DNA of 64,000 bases, taken from contig JAFVHP010000048.1 of NCBI GenBank assembly GCA_017474455.1, forward strand, positions 1 through 64,000, written 5' to 3'. The position numbers and the translations under genes were made by a program. Shown in pieces: positions 53,751 through 62,396 of the stretch; the stretch's first letter is position 1; each line of letters starts with the position of its first letter. Source of the DNA: Lachnospiraceae bacterium. Lineage in GTDB: Bacteria; Bacillota; Clostridia; Lachnospirales; Lachnospiraceae. The notes under the pieces are model-generated. The model saw only the letters and a list, made by a program, of their open reading frames with translations, made no database searches and had not been told where the DNA came from.

Positions 53751-54797
53751 TCAGCTGCCGGAAAAAGTCTTTATGATCCCGGTCCTTCTTTCGAAAGAGC
53801 GCAGCATTTTCAGCGCGAAGAACCGAGCCGCCAGCGCTTTTTTCCGGATGTGCTGGCAGATCGTCATGATCTTTCCCGGCCTTGTATTCCTGCGGGCGTA
53901 CAGCGCGGAAGTCTGCTTGTACTGTGAAAGTTCCCTCCGGCATTCTTCAGGGGTGAATAGCTTTCCTTTCCTGTCCTGGTAATGCAGGAAACTGTATATG
54001 TTCTGTTCCGAAGACCAGAATCCGTCGGACACATTGTGCCTGGCCCAGTATTTCGGGGCGATCGCGTACTTCAACTCGTCGCTGGTCATGGCAGCCATGA
54101 TCGCGAAGGAAGAATTGGAGAGGATAAGATACCGGGCATTTTTGATCGTGACGTAATCCTTGCCCATATCAAAATGATGGCACTCATATTCCGGCAGGAC
54201 TTTGCGGGCCGCTTCCTCGTCCTCCGTAACGATCATAAAGCGCATGCCGGGATCGATCTTTTTCATGTTCCGGATGGCCTTGAGCCAGTAGGAGCGGTCC
54301 AGATAGAGCTGGGGACAGCTGGTATACTCGCCGCCGCGCATGTTGATTATACAGAGGTCGTCGGAAGTGTACTCGTGCGAATCATACTCCGGCTTCACAT
54401 GCAGCCAGCCCTTGATGTCTTCGATATACCTGCCGAAATAGCTCTCGTCCTGCAGGTTGCCGTACAGGAGCGTATTGTCCGCCACGGAGTGGATCCGGCT
54501 GTCCGGCCCGCTGACATAGCATCCCAGTGTCATATCGTGGTCGGAAGTGCCGATATAGATGCGGTCATCCTGCTCGTCGAACCGTGCCATGCCTGCTTTC
54601 ATCTCCGGTGTGATATCGATCCCCAGATCCATATCCATAAAGTACATGCCCTGCTGGCTGTGCACGTTATTGGCAAACTGCTGCTGGTTGGCCGAGCCGA
54701 ATTCGCAGCCTCTTTCCTTTGCGATGGCACGGGCCGTGATATAGCAGAAAAGATGGTTCCCGAGGCCGAAGCCTTTGATGAATTCCATACCGATCAT
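53751..54797 (-). CDS. GT11-like glycosyltransferase (alpha-1,2-fucosyltransferase family)
   Basis: 348 residues. The N terminus (FIKGFGLGNHLFCYITARAI) resembles the GxGNQxFQYAxA start of GT11, and the C-terminal motif ILSNSSFAIMAAMTSDELKY with IAPKYW matches its acceptor/donor region. The usual HxRRGDY donor motif appears as INMRGGEYTS, keeping the Arg only. So donor sugar may differ from GDP-fucose. The start at 54797 has AAGGCAGG upstream; a second ATG at 54788 is an alternative. It is separated from the ABC gene by the 172-bp inverted repeat. Confidence 0.7.
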   Translation of the reverse strand: MIGMEFIKGFGLGNHLFCYITARAIAKERGCEFGSANQQQFANNVHSQQGMYFMDMDLGIDITPEMKAGMARFDEQDDRIYIGTSDHDMTLGCYVSGPDSRIHSVADNTLLYGNLQDESYFGRYIEDIKGWLHVKPEYDSHEYTSDDLCIINMRGGEYTSCPQLYLDRSYWLKAIRNMKKIDPGMRFMIVTEDEEAARKVLPEYECHHFDMGKDYVTIKNARYLILSNSSFAIMAAMTSDELKYAIAPKYWARHNVSDGFWSSEQNIYSFLHYQDRKGKLFTPEECRRELSQYKQTSALYARRNTRPGKIMTICQHIRKKALAARFFALKMLRSFERRTGIIKTFSGS

Positions 54798-54823
54798 GAG
54801 GTACCTGCCTTAAATGAATTCGG

Positions 54824-54995
54824 GACAGTCATGTTTATCAGGCATTCCGGAGGCGCTCTCGCTTGGATGCGCTTGCTCACGTTACATAGGGCGGCAAATG
54901 CAGAAACCTGATCTGATCAGTTTTCTGCATTTATACGCCGCCCAAGTAACGAGCAGCGCATACACTCCGGAATCGCCTGACAATACATGACTGTC
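54824..54995. repeat. Large imperfect inverted repeat filling an intergenic gap
   Basis: 172 bp, arms of about 80-90 bp that match as GACAGTCATGT, TCAGGC, ATTCCGGAG, ATGCGC...GCTC, GTTAC, GGGCGGC, AATGCAGAAA and CTGATC in the same order; the left arm carries about 10 extra bp. It begins 18 bp after the ABC gene and ends 27 bp before the GT11-like gene. Transcribed, it would fold as a long hairpin. No T-run follows on the minus strand. A MITE-like element or a processed RNA are possible. Confidence 0.7.
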
Positions 54996-55012
54996 ACAGC
55001 TGCACTATCATA

Positions 55013-56836
55013 TCAGTGCAGCGATGTCTCTATCAGTTTTTCATTCTCGACCTTGTAGATTCGGTCGCATTTTTCAATGGTGTTGAGCCTGTGGGCGATG
55101 ATGATCATGGTCTTTTTGCCATGGAAGCTGTTGATGGCTTCCATCAGGGCTTTCTCCGTGTCGTTGTCCAGAGCGCTGGTGGCTTCGTCAAAGACCAGGA
55201 TCTCCGGGTCATTATAGAGCGCCCTGGCTATGCCGATCCTCTGGCGCTGGCCGCCGGAGAGCCTGACGCCCCGGTCGCCGATCTTCGTATCCAGGCCTTC
55301 GGGAAGGGTACGGATAAAGGAGGCCAGCTGTGCTTCCTCACAGACAGCCCAGATCCTCTCGTCGTCGATCCGGTCCGCGTCGATGCCGAAGGCGATGTTG
55401 TCCCGGATGCTCTCGTCGACCAGATAGATCGACTGGGGAATATAACCGACCAGCGCAAGCCATGAGGGATAATTGGTGAAGATGTTCTGCCCGTCGCAGA
55501 GGATCTCGCCGCCCTGGGCATGGAGAAGCCCCAGCAGGATATCCACGATCGTGGACTTGCCGGCGCCGGAAGCGCCCATAATGCCGACACTTTCGCCTTT
55601 TCTGACTTCCATGGAAGCATCGGTGAAGATATTTTTGTCCCCGTCCGGATAGCGGAAAGTGATATCCTGCAGGCGGATCCGGTCCGTCAGCTGCAGCGCT
55701 TCGCCGGTATCGTCGGGAACGATCGCCCGCATCTTGGCATTGGATTTCATGGCATCCGTAAGGTTTTCATATACGTAATTCAGGCTGGCTTCCTCATACG
55801 CGATCTCGGTCATATAGGTATTGATGCGGTTAACGCTGGGCATGATCCGCATGGCCGCGACCGCGAAGGCGATCAGCTGGGCGGCCAGGAGCGTTACGTC
55901 GCCGCCTCTGGCGATATAGATCAGGATGAAGAGGAGGATGAAGACCATGAAGACCATCTCGATCATCAGGCGGGGCATATTGTTCAGCGTGGTATAGTCC
56001 CTTGCCAGGTCCGCGCCGACCTTCCCGCTTTCATAATAATTGCGGATGAAGAAATCTTCCCGGTTCAGTACCTTTACGTCTTTGACGCCATAGATCGCCT
56101 GGATCCTCCATTTGGCGATGCGGGATGCCGTCTCCTGGTTCTTTTTGCCGATCGAATTCAGGATGGGCTTTAGAACTTTGGAATTGAACAGGGTCATCAG
56201 TCCGAGGATGGCGATAACGAAGAGCGTCATCTGCCAGTTGATGATGAGAAGCACAGTGCAGAGGCATACAGACACTACCAGTTCGGTGGAAAGCTGCAGA
56301 AGGCACAGGACCAGAGCGAAAGTCTGCGGGATGTCCGAATCGGTCAGCCTGAACGTGGTGGGGATATCCGCCGACAGGTATTCTTCATAAGGGCGGTTCA
56401 AAAACTCCCTCATGACGCGGCTGATCATGTCGTTCCTGGTCCGGGCGATAAAGGTATTCTGCCTGCGCACCATGTACAGAAGATAGAAGTTTTTGACGAT
56501 ATATATGACGATCAGCACACCAAGGAGCAGCATGATAAGCTGATCCTTGTTCGTTACATGAAGCGCTTTCAAAAGAGAGGGAAGAACAGGGTAATTATTG
56601 ATCTTCTCTATCACATCAGACGGATCCAGGATCGTGGTGACGATGGGCATCAGCATGGATACGCCGACGGTCTCGAACAGGCCGCCGATCAGGATCATAA
56701 TACCGAGCACAAGGAACTGGCGTTTCTGGCGGCTGTCAAAAATGTAATTCAGTTTTGTAAACAAGGGCACGGCAGCGGCGCCGGTTGCCCCGGCATCGGC
56801 CTTTTTGCCGAACGGAAGAGAAAATGGCAGCTTCAA
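55013..56836 (-). CDS. ABC exporter (half transporter), lipid/glycan flippase-like
   Basis: 607 residues: an N-terminal six-helix exporter domain (about 30-340) and a C-terminal ATPase with Walker A GASGAGKST, signature [15 protein letters not shown] and Walker B ILVFDEATSALD. This is the PglK/MsbA layout of a homodimeric exporter. Surrounded by glycosyltransferases, it likely flips a lipid-linked oligosaccharide. It overlaps the DUF5672 gene by 4 nt (ATGA), so it is coupled to it. Confidence 0.87.
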   Translation of the reverse strand: MKLPFSLPFGKKADAGATGAAAVPLFTKLNYIFDSRQKRQFLVLGIMILIGGLFETVGVSMLMPIVTTILDPSDVIEKINNYPVLPSLLKALHVTNKDQLIMLLLGVLIVIYIVKNFYLLYMVRRQNTFIARTRNDMISRVMREFLNRPYEEYLSADIPTTFRLTDSDIPQTFALVLCLLQLSTELVVSVCLCTVLLIINWQMTLFVIAILGLMTLFNSKVLKPILNSIGKKNQETASRIAKWRIQAIYGVKDVKVLNREDFFIRNYYESGKVGADLARDYTTLNNMPRLMIEMVFMVFILLFILIYIARGGDVTLLAAQLIAFAVAAMRIMPSVNRINTYMTEIAYEEASLNYVYENLTDAMKSNAKMRAIVPDDTGEALQLTDRIRLQDITFRYPDGDKNIFTDASMEVRKGESVGIMGASGAGKSTIVDILLGLLHAQGGEILCDGQNIFTNYPSWLALVGYIPQSIYLVDESIRDNIAFGIDADRIDDERIWAVCEEAQLASFIRTLPEGLDTKIGDRGVRLSGGQRQRIGIARALYNDPEILVFDEATSALDNDTEKALMEAINSFHGKKTMIIIAHRLNTIEKCDRIYKVENEKLIETSLH

Positions 56837-57597
56837 GAGAGGATCCTCCCGATCTTATTTCTGATTCTTTTCAAGAGCACGACCGGCGCGGGCTTTTTAA
56901 GGTAATTGGGAAAAGCTCTGTTTAGGCCGTACCATTTATGGAAAACAAAAGGCGTGATCCCTTCGTTCTCCGGTACCGGGTGTTCCCGGGAAAAATATTT
57001 CGCGACATCCAGCGGCGCAAATTTAAAGCCGGCCGCTTCCAGATCCTTCCTGTGGGTACAGCACAGATAAATATCTTCGTTATATTCGTAACCGCCGTTT
57101 ACGGTCGTATAGCCTTCCCAGGGCATGCCTGCGGCAGCAGGGTAGTCCAGGAGCCGTTTGGAGCGGATGCCGACGCTGTTGCCGACCCGTACGAGGTTCC
57201 CGTCCGCGTCTCTGTAGCTGACGCAGTCCGATGCGGCCGGTACAGGCCATGGTGCGCCTATATAATCATAGTCCAGGAATTCATCGCGCCACAGTTCCGG
57301 ATGGACCACGAAACCGTCAGCATGGACCTGCAGCACATAGTCCGTATGGATGTGCTGGCCGAATTCATAGACCATCTTGTAATTATAGTCATCAATGCTG
57401 GCCAGCCGCTCTGTGTGGGAATAACGTATCTCTTTCGGCAGAAAAGCCGGTCTTTTGTCCGTGACAAGGACGACGTCGCCGAATTCGATCCCCCGCATGC
57501 TGTATCTGAGGGCTTTGATGGTTTCCGGTATATCCACGCTGGTCATGGATGCCAGCGTCACGTTGGGAAGATATAGTTTTCCATCTTTCATATTCAT
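56833..57597 (-). CDS. DUF5672 glycosyltransferase-like protein
   Basis: 254 residues without membrane segments. The core (YVLQVHADGFVVHPELWRDE, then DYIGAPWP and NGGYEYNEDIYLC) is the DUF5672 pattern found in polysaccharide loci, with a DxD-like HADG. It probably transfers a sugar in the same pathway as the neighbours. First gene of the group; no clear ribosome site, so the start could be 6 nt later at the next ATG. Confidence 0.78.
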   Translation of the reverse strand: MNMKDGKLYLPNVTLASMTSVDIPETIKALRYSMRGIEFGDVVLVTDKRPAFLPKEIRYSHTERLASIDDYNYKMVYEFGQHIHTDYVLQVHADGFVVHPELWRDEFLDYDYIGAPWPVPAASDCVSYRDADGNLVRVGNSVGIRSKRLLDYPAAAGMPWEGYTTVNGGYEYNEDIYLCCTHRKDLEAAGFKFAPLDVAKYFSREHPVPENEGITPFVFHKWYGLNRAFPNYLKKPAPVVLLKRIRNKIGRILS

Positions 57598-57661
57598 AAA
57601 TAAAAGTATATCACATGAGCATGGAAGAGGGAGGGGCTACGGGGAATGCGGATACAGGGGC

Positions 57662-57696
57662 TTGACACAACTGTTATACATATATATTATACAGTT
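57662..57696 (+). promoter_or_regulatory. Promoter with overlapping operator for the GntR-ABC operon
   Basis: TTGACA (57662-57667), 17-bp spacer, TATTAT (57685-57690). Inverted repeat AACTGT (57669-57674) and ACAGTT (57691-57696) flanks the spacer and -10 box, so the GntR protein could shut its own promoter. Confidence 0.65.
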
Positions 57697-57740
57697 ATAA
57701 CGCAAATAACACTCATAACACTTTCTGCAGAGGTGACATA

Positions 57741-58115
57741 GTGTATATTCTGATCGATAACAAAAGCGGTGAACCGATCTATAACCAGATCTTTTCCCAG
57801 ATAAGGGAACAGATCATAAACGGTGAGTTGAAAGAAAACGAAATGCTGCCGTCGATACGGAGTCTTGCAGGCGATCTGCGGATCAGTTTCCTGACCACGA
57901 AACATGCCTACGATGAACTGGAAAAAGAAGGGTTCATATACACGGTACCCGGAAAGGGCTGCTACGTGGCGGCGAGGAATACGGAACTAATTCGCGAGGA
58001 AAGCCTGCGGAAGATCGAAGAGCATATCATGCAGATCGGGCAGCTTGCGGCAAACGGAAATATCACGAAGAAAGAACTTCTTGAAATGATGGATTTTGGC
58101 CTGGAGGACAAATAA
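57741..58115 (+). CDS. GntR-family regulator, YtrA subfamily
   Basis: 124 residues. The winged helix (IYNQIFSQIREQIINGELKE, LPSIRSLAGDLRISFLTTKH, GKGCYVAARN) is followed by a short helical tail of about 45 residues without a large ligand domain, the YtrA pattern. GTG start with AGAGGTGA 4 nt upstream. It is first in an operon with an ABC ATPase and permease, which is the usual self-regulated YtrA arrangement. It may sense cell-envelope antibiotics. Confidence 0.87.
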   Translation: MYILIDNKSGEPIYNQIFSQIREQIINGELKENEMLPSIRSLAGDLRISFLTTKHAYDELEKEGFIYTVPGKGCYVAARNTELIREESLRKIEEHIMQIGQLAANGNITKKELLEMMDFGLEDK

Positions 58116-58119
58116 GGAA

Positions 58120-58962
58120 ATGAACGCGCTGGAGATAAAAGGACTGACCAGAGAATATCCCGGTTTTCTCCTGGACCATCTGGACCTGACGCTGCCGGGC
58201 GGCTGCATAATGGGCCTTGTAGGAGAGAACGGCGCCGGCAAGACAACGACGATAAAACTGATCCTGGATATGATCCGCAAGGACAGCGGCAGTATAACCA
58301 TACTGGGACAAGACAATCAGGAGAACATAAAGCTCATCAAGGAAGAAATCGGCGTCGTCCTGGATGAAGTGGGTATTCCGGGCTGCCTTACTGTGGAGCA
58401 GTTCGGGAAAGTCATGCAGTATTCTTTTAGCAACTGGGACCGGAATGAATACGACAGGCTGGTCAGGGAATTGTCCCTGCCTTCCGGCAAACCGTTCAAG
58501 GAATTTTCCAGGGGCATGAAGATGAAGCTCGGCATTGCGGCGGCCCTGTCCCATAACAGCCGGCTTCTGATACTGGATGAGGCAACTTCCGGGCTGGATC
58601 CTGTCGTCCGGGATGAAGTGGTCGATATGCTCCGGGACTTCGTAAAGGACGAAGAGCATTCCATACTGATCTCCTCGCATATCGTAAGCGACCTTGAGAA
58701 ACTGTGCGATTACATCGCGTTCTTACATAAAGGGAAGCTTCTTCTCTGCGAAGAAAAGGATAGACTTCTCTCCGAATACGGAGTGATCCACTGCAAGGCG
58801 GAAAGGCTTTTGGAACTTGCGCCGGATGCAATACTTTCCCGGAGAGAATCTCCCTATGGAGCGGAAGCGGTCGTGCTGCGTGACGCGGTGCCGCAGGATT
58901 TGCCTGTAAGTCCGGTCAGCATCGAGGAGCTCTTTGTATTTATGGTAAAGGAGGCAAAATGA
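58120..58962 (+). CDS. ABC transporter ATPase (YtrB-like)
   Basis: 280 residues. Walker A GENGAGKTT, signature FSRGMKMKLGIAAALSHN and Walker B LLILDEATSGLD, H loop SSHIV. The ATPase has the length and C-terminal tail of drug/bacitracin-type exporters. The start is the ATG at 58120, 4 bp after the GntR stop; an in-frame TTG at 58096 lies in the GntR gene. It pairs with the permease whose start overlaps by 4 nt. Confidence 0.88.
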   Translation: MNALEIKGLTREYPGFLLDHLDLTLPGGCIMGLVGENGAGKTTTIKLILDMIRKDSGSITILGQDNQENIKLIKEEIGVVLDEVGIPGCLTVEQFGKVMQYSFSNWDRNEYDRLVRELSLPSGKPFKEFSRGMKMKLGIAAALSHNSRLLILDEATSGLDPVVRDEVVDMLRDFVKDEEHSILISSHIVSDLEKLCDYIAFLHKGKLLLCEEKDRLLSEYGVIHCKAERLLELAPDAILSRRESPYGAEAVVLRDAVPQDLPVSPVSIEELFVFMVKEAK

Positions 58963-59591
58963 AAGGACTGTTTCTGAAAGACCTGTATCAGGTCAGAAAA
59001 TACTGCAGATCATATCTGCTGATCGCCGCAGCGTTCATTGCCGTCTCATTTGCCAGCGATGAAAATCTGTTCTTTGTATTCTATCCGTGCCTTTTGTGCG
59101 GAATGATCCCGGTCACGCTTCTGAGTTATGACGAATCCAGCAGGTGGAGCACATACAGCCTGACTATGCCCTATACCCGGCAGCAGCTGGTCTCGGTCAA
59201 GTACCTGATCGGCCTGATCCTCCAGTCATGCATGCTCGTTGTGACAGGTCTGGTCCAGTTGGCCAGGATGCATGTGCATAGCTCGTTCGATCTGAAAGAG
59301 TATGCCGTGTTTATGGTCATTCTGCTTACCGTGTCGCTTGTGCCTCCGGCCATCTGTCTGCCTTTTATCTTCCGGTACGGTGTGGAGAAGGGAAGAATGG
59401 CGTATTATGTGATGATCGGCCTGATCTGTGCGATCGGTTTCGCCGCTTCCAGAATACTTTCAGTGGAGAAGGAGGCGAAGATTGAATTTAGTGCAGTTTT
59501 CCTTCTCATCATGGCGGCAGGGATCGGGATCTATGCGCTTTCCTGGTATCTGTCGGTACAGTTCTACGGGAAAAGAGAGATCGGCGGATGA
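58959..59591 (+). CDS. ABC-2 type permease of the GntR-ABC operon
   Basis: 210 residues with about six membrane segments (SYLLIAAAFIAVSFA, NLFFVFYPCLLCGMIPVTLL, and others). A short loop has YDESSRWSTYSLTMPYTR, typical of ABC-2 family permeases encoded with YtrA regulators. ATGA overlap with the ATPase gene. Function: export or immunity to a membrane-active compound. Confidence 0.8.
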   Translation: MKGLFLKDLYQVRKYCRSYLLIAAAFIAVSFASDENLFFVFYPCLLCGMIPVTLLSYDESSRWSTYSLTMPYTRQQLVSVKYLIGLILQSCMLVVTGLVQLARMHVHSSFDLKEYAVFMVILLTVSLVPPAICLPFIFRYGVEKGRMAYYVMIGLICAIGFAASRILSVEKEAKIEFSAVFLLIMAAGIGIYALSWYLSVQFYGKREIGG

Positions 59592-59666
59592 CCGATCAAG
59601 ACATGGAAATTCCAAAAATGGAATTTTCACATATCAAAATACCATATACGGATTGAACTCCAAACA

Positions 59667-59704
59667 GGCTTCTGCTATCCTGATATTGGCAGAAGCCGTT
59701 TTTG
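59667..59704 (+). terminator. Terminator of the GntR-ABC operon
   Basis: 9-bp stem GGCTTCTGC/GCAGAAGCC with a 13-nt loop followed by GTTTTTG. Confidence 0.75.
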
Positions 59705-59745
59705 TGTGATAAGGCCGGAGAGCGTGCCAAGAAGGTGTGATATAA

Positions 59746-60546
59746 ATGACGATCGAGGAAATGAAAAACAGGGTCAGAGCACTGGGATACACCTATGAAC
59801 AGGTGGCCAGGATCTCTGGGGTCCCTCTTTCGACGCTGCGGAAAGTCTTTGCCGGGGCAACGAAGTCTCCACGCTATGAGACGATGCAGGCATTGGAGAA
59901 GGTGCTTCGGAATGAGCAGCCGCCTGTTCTGAAAGAGGAGGCTGTGCAGTATGATGTTTCCGGCTGCGGTTTTGACCCGGACAGGGGCTTCAGGGGAAAA
60001 AAGCAGGGGGAGTATACGATCGAGGATTACCTGGCGATTCCGGTGGATGACCGGTTTGAACTGATCGACGGCGTACTGTTCAGGATAGATTCTCCGACGA
60101 CAACGCATCAGAAGATCGCCGGATACCTGTATCACAGAATCTACGGATATATAGATGATAATGACGGAGACTGCCAGCCTTTCATCGCGCCTGTCGATGT
60201 CCAGCTGGACTGTGACGACAGAACGATCGTTGAGCCCGACGTCATGATCCTTTGTGATGATACGAAGGATATAAGAAAGCGTATTTACGGCGCGCCGGAC
60301 TTCGTCGCGGAAGTGCTTTCTCCTTCGACCAGACGGAAGGATATGCTGCTGAAGCTTCATAAATACGGCGAAGCAGGCGTCCGGGAATACTGGATGATCG
60401 ATCCGGAGCACGGGCGGATCATGGTATATCAATTCGAAAGCGATGACACCACTCTGGACTTTTATTCGTTTGAGGATGAAGTGCCGGTCGGCATCTATGA
60501 CGGGAAATGCCGGATCGATTTTGCCCCGCTTAACGCGAAGCTTTAA
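59746..60546 (+). CDS. HTH-Uma2 (PD-(D/E)XK nuclease-like) fusion protein
   Basis: 266 residues. The first 65 residues are an XRE-like helix-turn-helix (GYTYEQVARISGVPLSTLRK). From about 85 on it is a Uma2 domain: YTIEDYLAIPVDDRFELIDG, nuclease-type VEPDVMILCDD, FVAEVLSPSTRRKDMLLKLH and GVREYWMIDPEHGRIMVYQF. Uma2 proteins are predicted nucleases with unproven substrates. The HTH suggests site-guided action or autoregulation. AAGGTG is the ribosome site. Its end overlaps the convergent YdcF gene by 17 bp. Confidence 0.82.
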   Translation: MTIEEMKNRVRALGYTYEQVARISGVPLSTLRKVFAGATKSPRYETMQALEKVLRNEQPPVLKEEAVQYDVSGCGFDPDRGFRGKKQGEYTIEDYLAIPVDDRFELIDGVLFRIDSPTTTHQKIAGYLYHRIYGYIDDNDGDCQPFIAPVDVQLDCDDRTIVEPDVMILCDDTKDIRKRIYGAPDFVAEVLSPSTRRKDMLLKLHKYGEAGVREYWMIDPEHGRIMVYQFESDDTTLDFYSFEDEVPVGIYDGKCRIDFAPLNAKL

Positions 60547-61276
60547 GATACACATCCTTCATTACGCCCAGGGTCTCCCTCAGCATATTGTTGGGAAGGT
60601 ACAGGGGCGAAGAAGCAGCCGGCAGGCAGGAAACGCGGGCATAACCGTGCTTTTCCGAAAGGAACAAAGCACGGTATACATGGAAGTTATTTGTGACGAT
60701 ACATACACTGTCTTTTGCCGGATCAAGGAACTGTTTGCTGAATTCTATATTCTCATCGGTATTTCGTGATCTGTCCTCTACCAGGATCCTGTCTTCACAG
60801 ATCCCTGCCCTGACAAGATAATCCCGCATCCCTTCCGCCTCCGGGAAAGGTTCATTGTGCCCCTGTCCGCCAGAGACGATGCACACCGTCTCTGTATTCT
60901 TTTTCAGATAATCCGCAGCCGAATCCAGCCTGTACTGCAGTACCATGCTCGGCCCGCCCTTACGGACCTGCGCGCCTAATATGATCATATAGTCCGCACC
61001 CTGTTCCGGTTCCGCGCTGAACCCGCTTATGATCCGTGCCTGGATGAAGGCAAAAAAGAAAAGCAGTATGAGGAAGAGTGCAGCAGCAGCGATCTTCACT
61101 GCTGCCGGTATTCCGGACAGCAGCTGCTTTCTGGCCGCAAAGCCGCACAGGCCCAAAAAGGCACTGATAAGGACCCATACAAGGAAGAATCCCGTCCCGC
61201 TGCCGGCAACCATGACCAACAGACCATATAACAGGCAGATGACTGCCAGGATTACAAAAACACAATAAATACGCAT
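60530..61276 (-). CDS. YdcF/SanA-like DUF218 membrane protein
   Basis: 248 residues: three N-terminal membrane helices (about 3-25, 28-48, 60-85), then a DUF218 domain facing outward (DYMIILGAQVRKGGPSMVLQ, CIVSGGQGHNEPFPEAEGM, EDRSRNTDENIEFSK, IVTNNFHVYRA). The family is linked to envelope integrity; the enzymatic activity is uncertain. Convergent with the Uma2 gene. Confidence 0.85.
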   Translation of the reverse strand: MRIYCVFVILAVICLLYGLLVMVAGSGTGFFLVWVLISAFLGLCGFAARKQLLSGIPAAVKIAAAALFLILLFFFAFIQARIISGFSAEPEQGADYMIILGAQVRKGGPSMVLQYRLDSAADYLKKNTETVCIVSGGQGHNEPFPEAEGMRDYLVRAGICEDRILVEDRSRNTDENIEFSKQFLDPAKDSVCIVTNNFHVYRALFLSEKHGYARVSCLPAASSPLYLPNNMLRETLGVMKDVYLKASR

Positions 61277-61362
61277 GTATTCACTTTATCAGAGCAAATC
61301 CGGCGGTACAAGCGTGATATAATTGATTGTGTAATACAGACGAAGTCAGAAAGGAGTGGAGC

Positions 61363-62316
61363 ATGGCATTGATCAAAAAGACACAGCCGGCCCCTAAACA
61401 GGCCCCTGACAGAAGCATGATGATAACCGGTGATATAACAAGAGCCTATCTGGATTCGATCCTGGTGGAAGAGCGTCTGATCGGCGCGGAACTGGCAGAT
61501 ATCAGGACTGTCATATTCGGCAGGGAATACAGTTCACCTGTGATGATGCCGGCGTTTTCCCATCTGCCATCCTATGCGGAAGGAAGATATACCGGACTGG
61601 TCGAGTATTCCATCGCCGCAAAAGAGCTGAATATCCTCAACTGGATCGGAATGTCCGACAACGAGACCTACGGGACCATAGCCCTGACCGGGGCGGATAC
61701 GGTCAGGATCATCAAACCGTATGCTGACCATACGAAGATCCTGGACAGGATCGCCTTTGCCGAGGCGCACGACGCTGTGGCCGTCGGGATGGATATCGAC
61801 CACACCTTCGGCAGGAACGGCGGATACGACGTTGTCATCGGAGAGCAGATGGGTCCCCAGTCAAAGGACGACCTTAAAGAATATATAGCTTCCACAAAGC
61901 TGCCGTTTATCATAAAAGGTGTTCTGAGCCTTCGGGATGCCGCCGCCTGCGCGGAACTCGGCGTCGGAGGGATCGTAGTCAGCCATCATCACGGTTCTAT
62001 GCCCTATGCGCTGCCGCCGCTCATGATCCTGCCGGAGATCGTTAAGGAACTGGAAGGCACCGGCATCGAGATATTTGCCGACTGCGGCATGGATACGGGT
62101 TCAGATGTATTCAAGGCAGTTGCCCTCGGCGCCAAAGCAGTCAGTGTCGGCCGCGCCATGCTCCCGGCCCTGCAGGAAGGCGGTACGGAAGGGGTAAAGG
62201 CGAAGATCACGCAGATGAACAATGAACTGATCCGTATGCTCAGTTTCACCGGTTTCAGAACACCTGGAGAAGCGGACGCGACCGTTCTCTGGAAAGACGG
62301 AAAGCCGATGGCGTGA
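61363..62316 (+). CDS. FMN-dependent alpha-hydroxy acid oxidase-like protein
   Basis: 317 residues. A TIM barrel of the lactate oxidase/glycolate oxidase type: PVMMPAFSHLPSYAEG, KLPFIIKGVLSLRDAAACAE, VGGIVVSHHHGSMPYALPP and IFADCGMDTGSDVFKAVAL with FMN-phosphate binding VSVGRAM. The canonical active-site SNHGGRQLD reads SHHHGSMPY: the His is kept but the Arg that holds the carboxylate is missing, so the substrate may not be a hydroxy acid. Start at 61363 with AAAGGAG 6 nt upstream. Confidence 0.82.
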   Translation: MALIKKTQPAPKQAPDRSMMITGDITRAYLDSILVEERLIGAELADIRTVIFGREYSSPVMMPAFSHLPSYAEGRYTGLVEYSIAAKELNILNWIGMSDNETYGTIALTGADTVRIIKPYADHTKILDRIAFAEAHDAVAVGMDIDHTFGRNGGYDVVIGEQMGPQSKDDLKEYIASTKLPFIIKGVLSLRDAAACAELGVGGIVVSHHHGSMPYALPPLMILPEIVKELEGTGIEIFADCGMDTGSDVFKAVALGAKAVSVGRAMLPALQEGGTEGVKAKITQMNNELIRMLSFTGFRTPGEADATVLWKDGKPMA

Positions 62317-62396
62317 TACAATATATCAGTTAACAGCAGTTCTATAGAGAAAAGTCTTTAGCGATCAACATGTATATGCAATAAGGAGAAAAAGAC

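Noticed and set aside
54898-54930. Intrinsic terminator of the ABC exporter gene
   Set aside because: The centre of the inverted repeat has no T-run on the minus strand and the symmetry extends over 172 bp, too long for an ordinary terminator.
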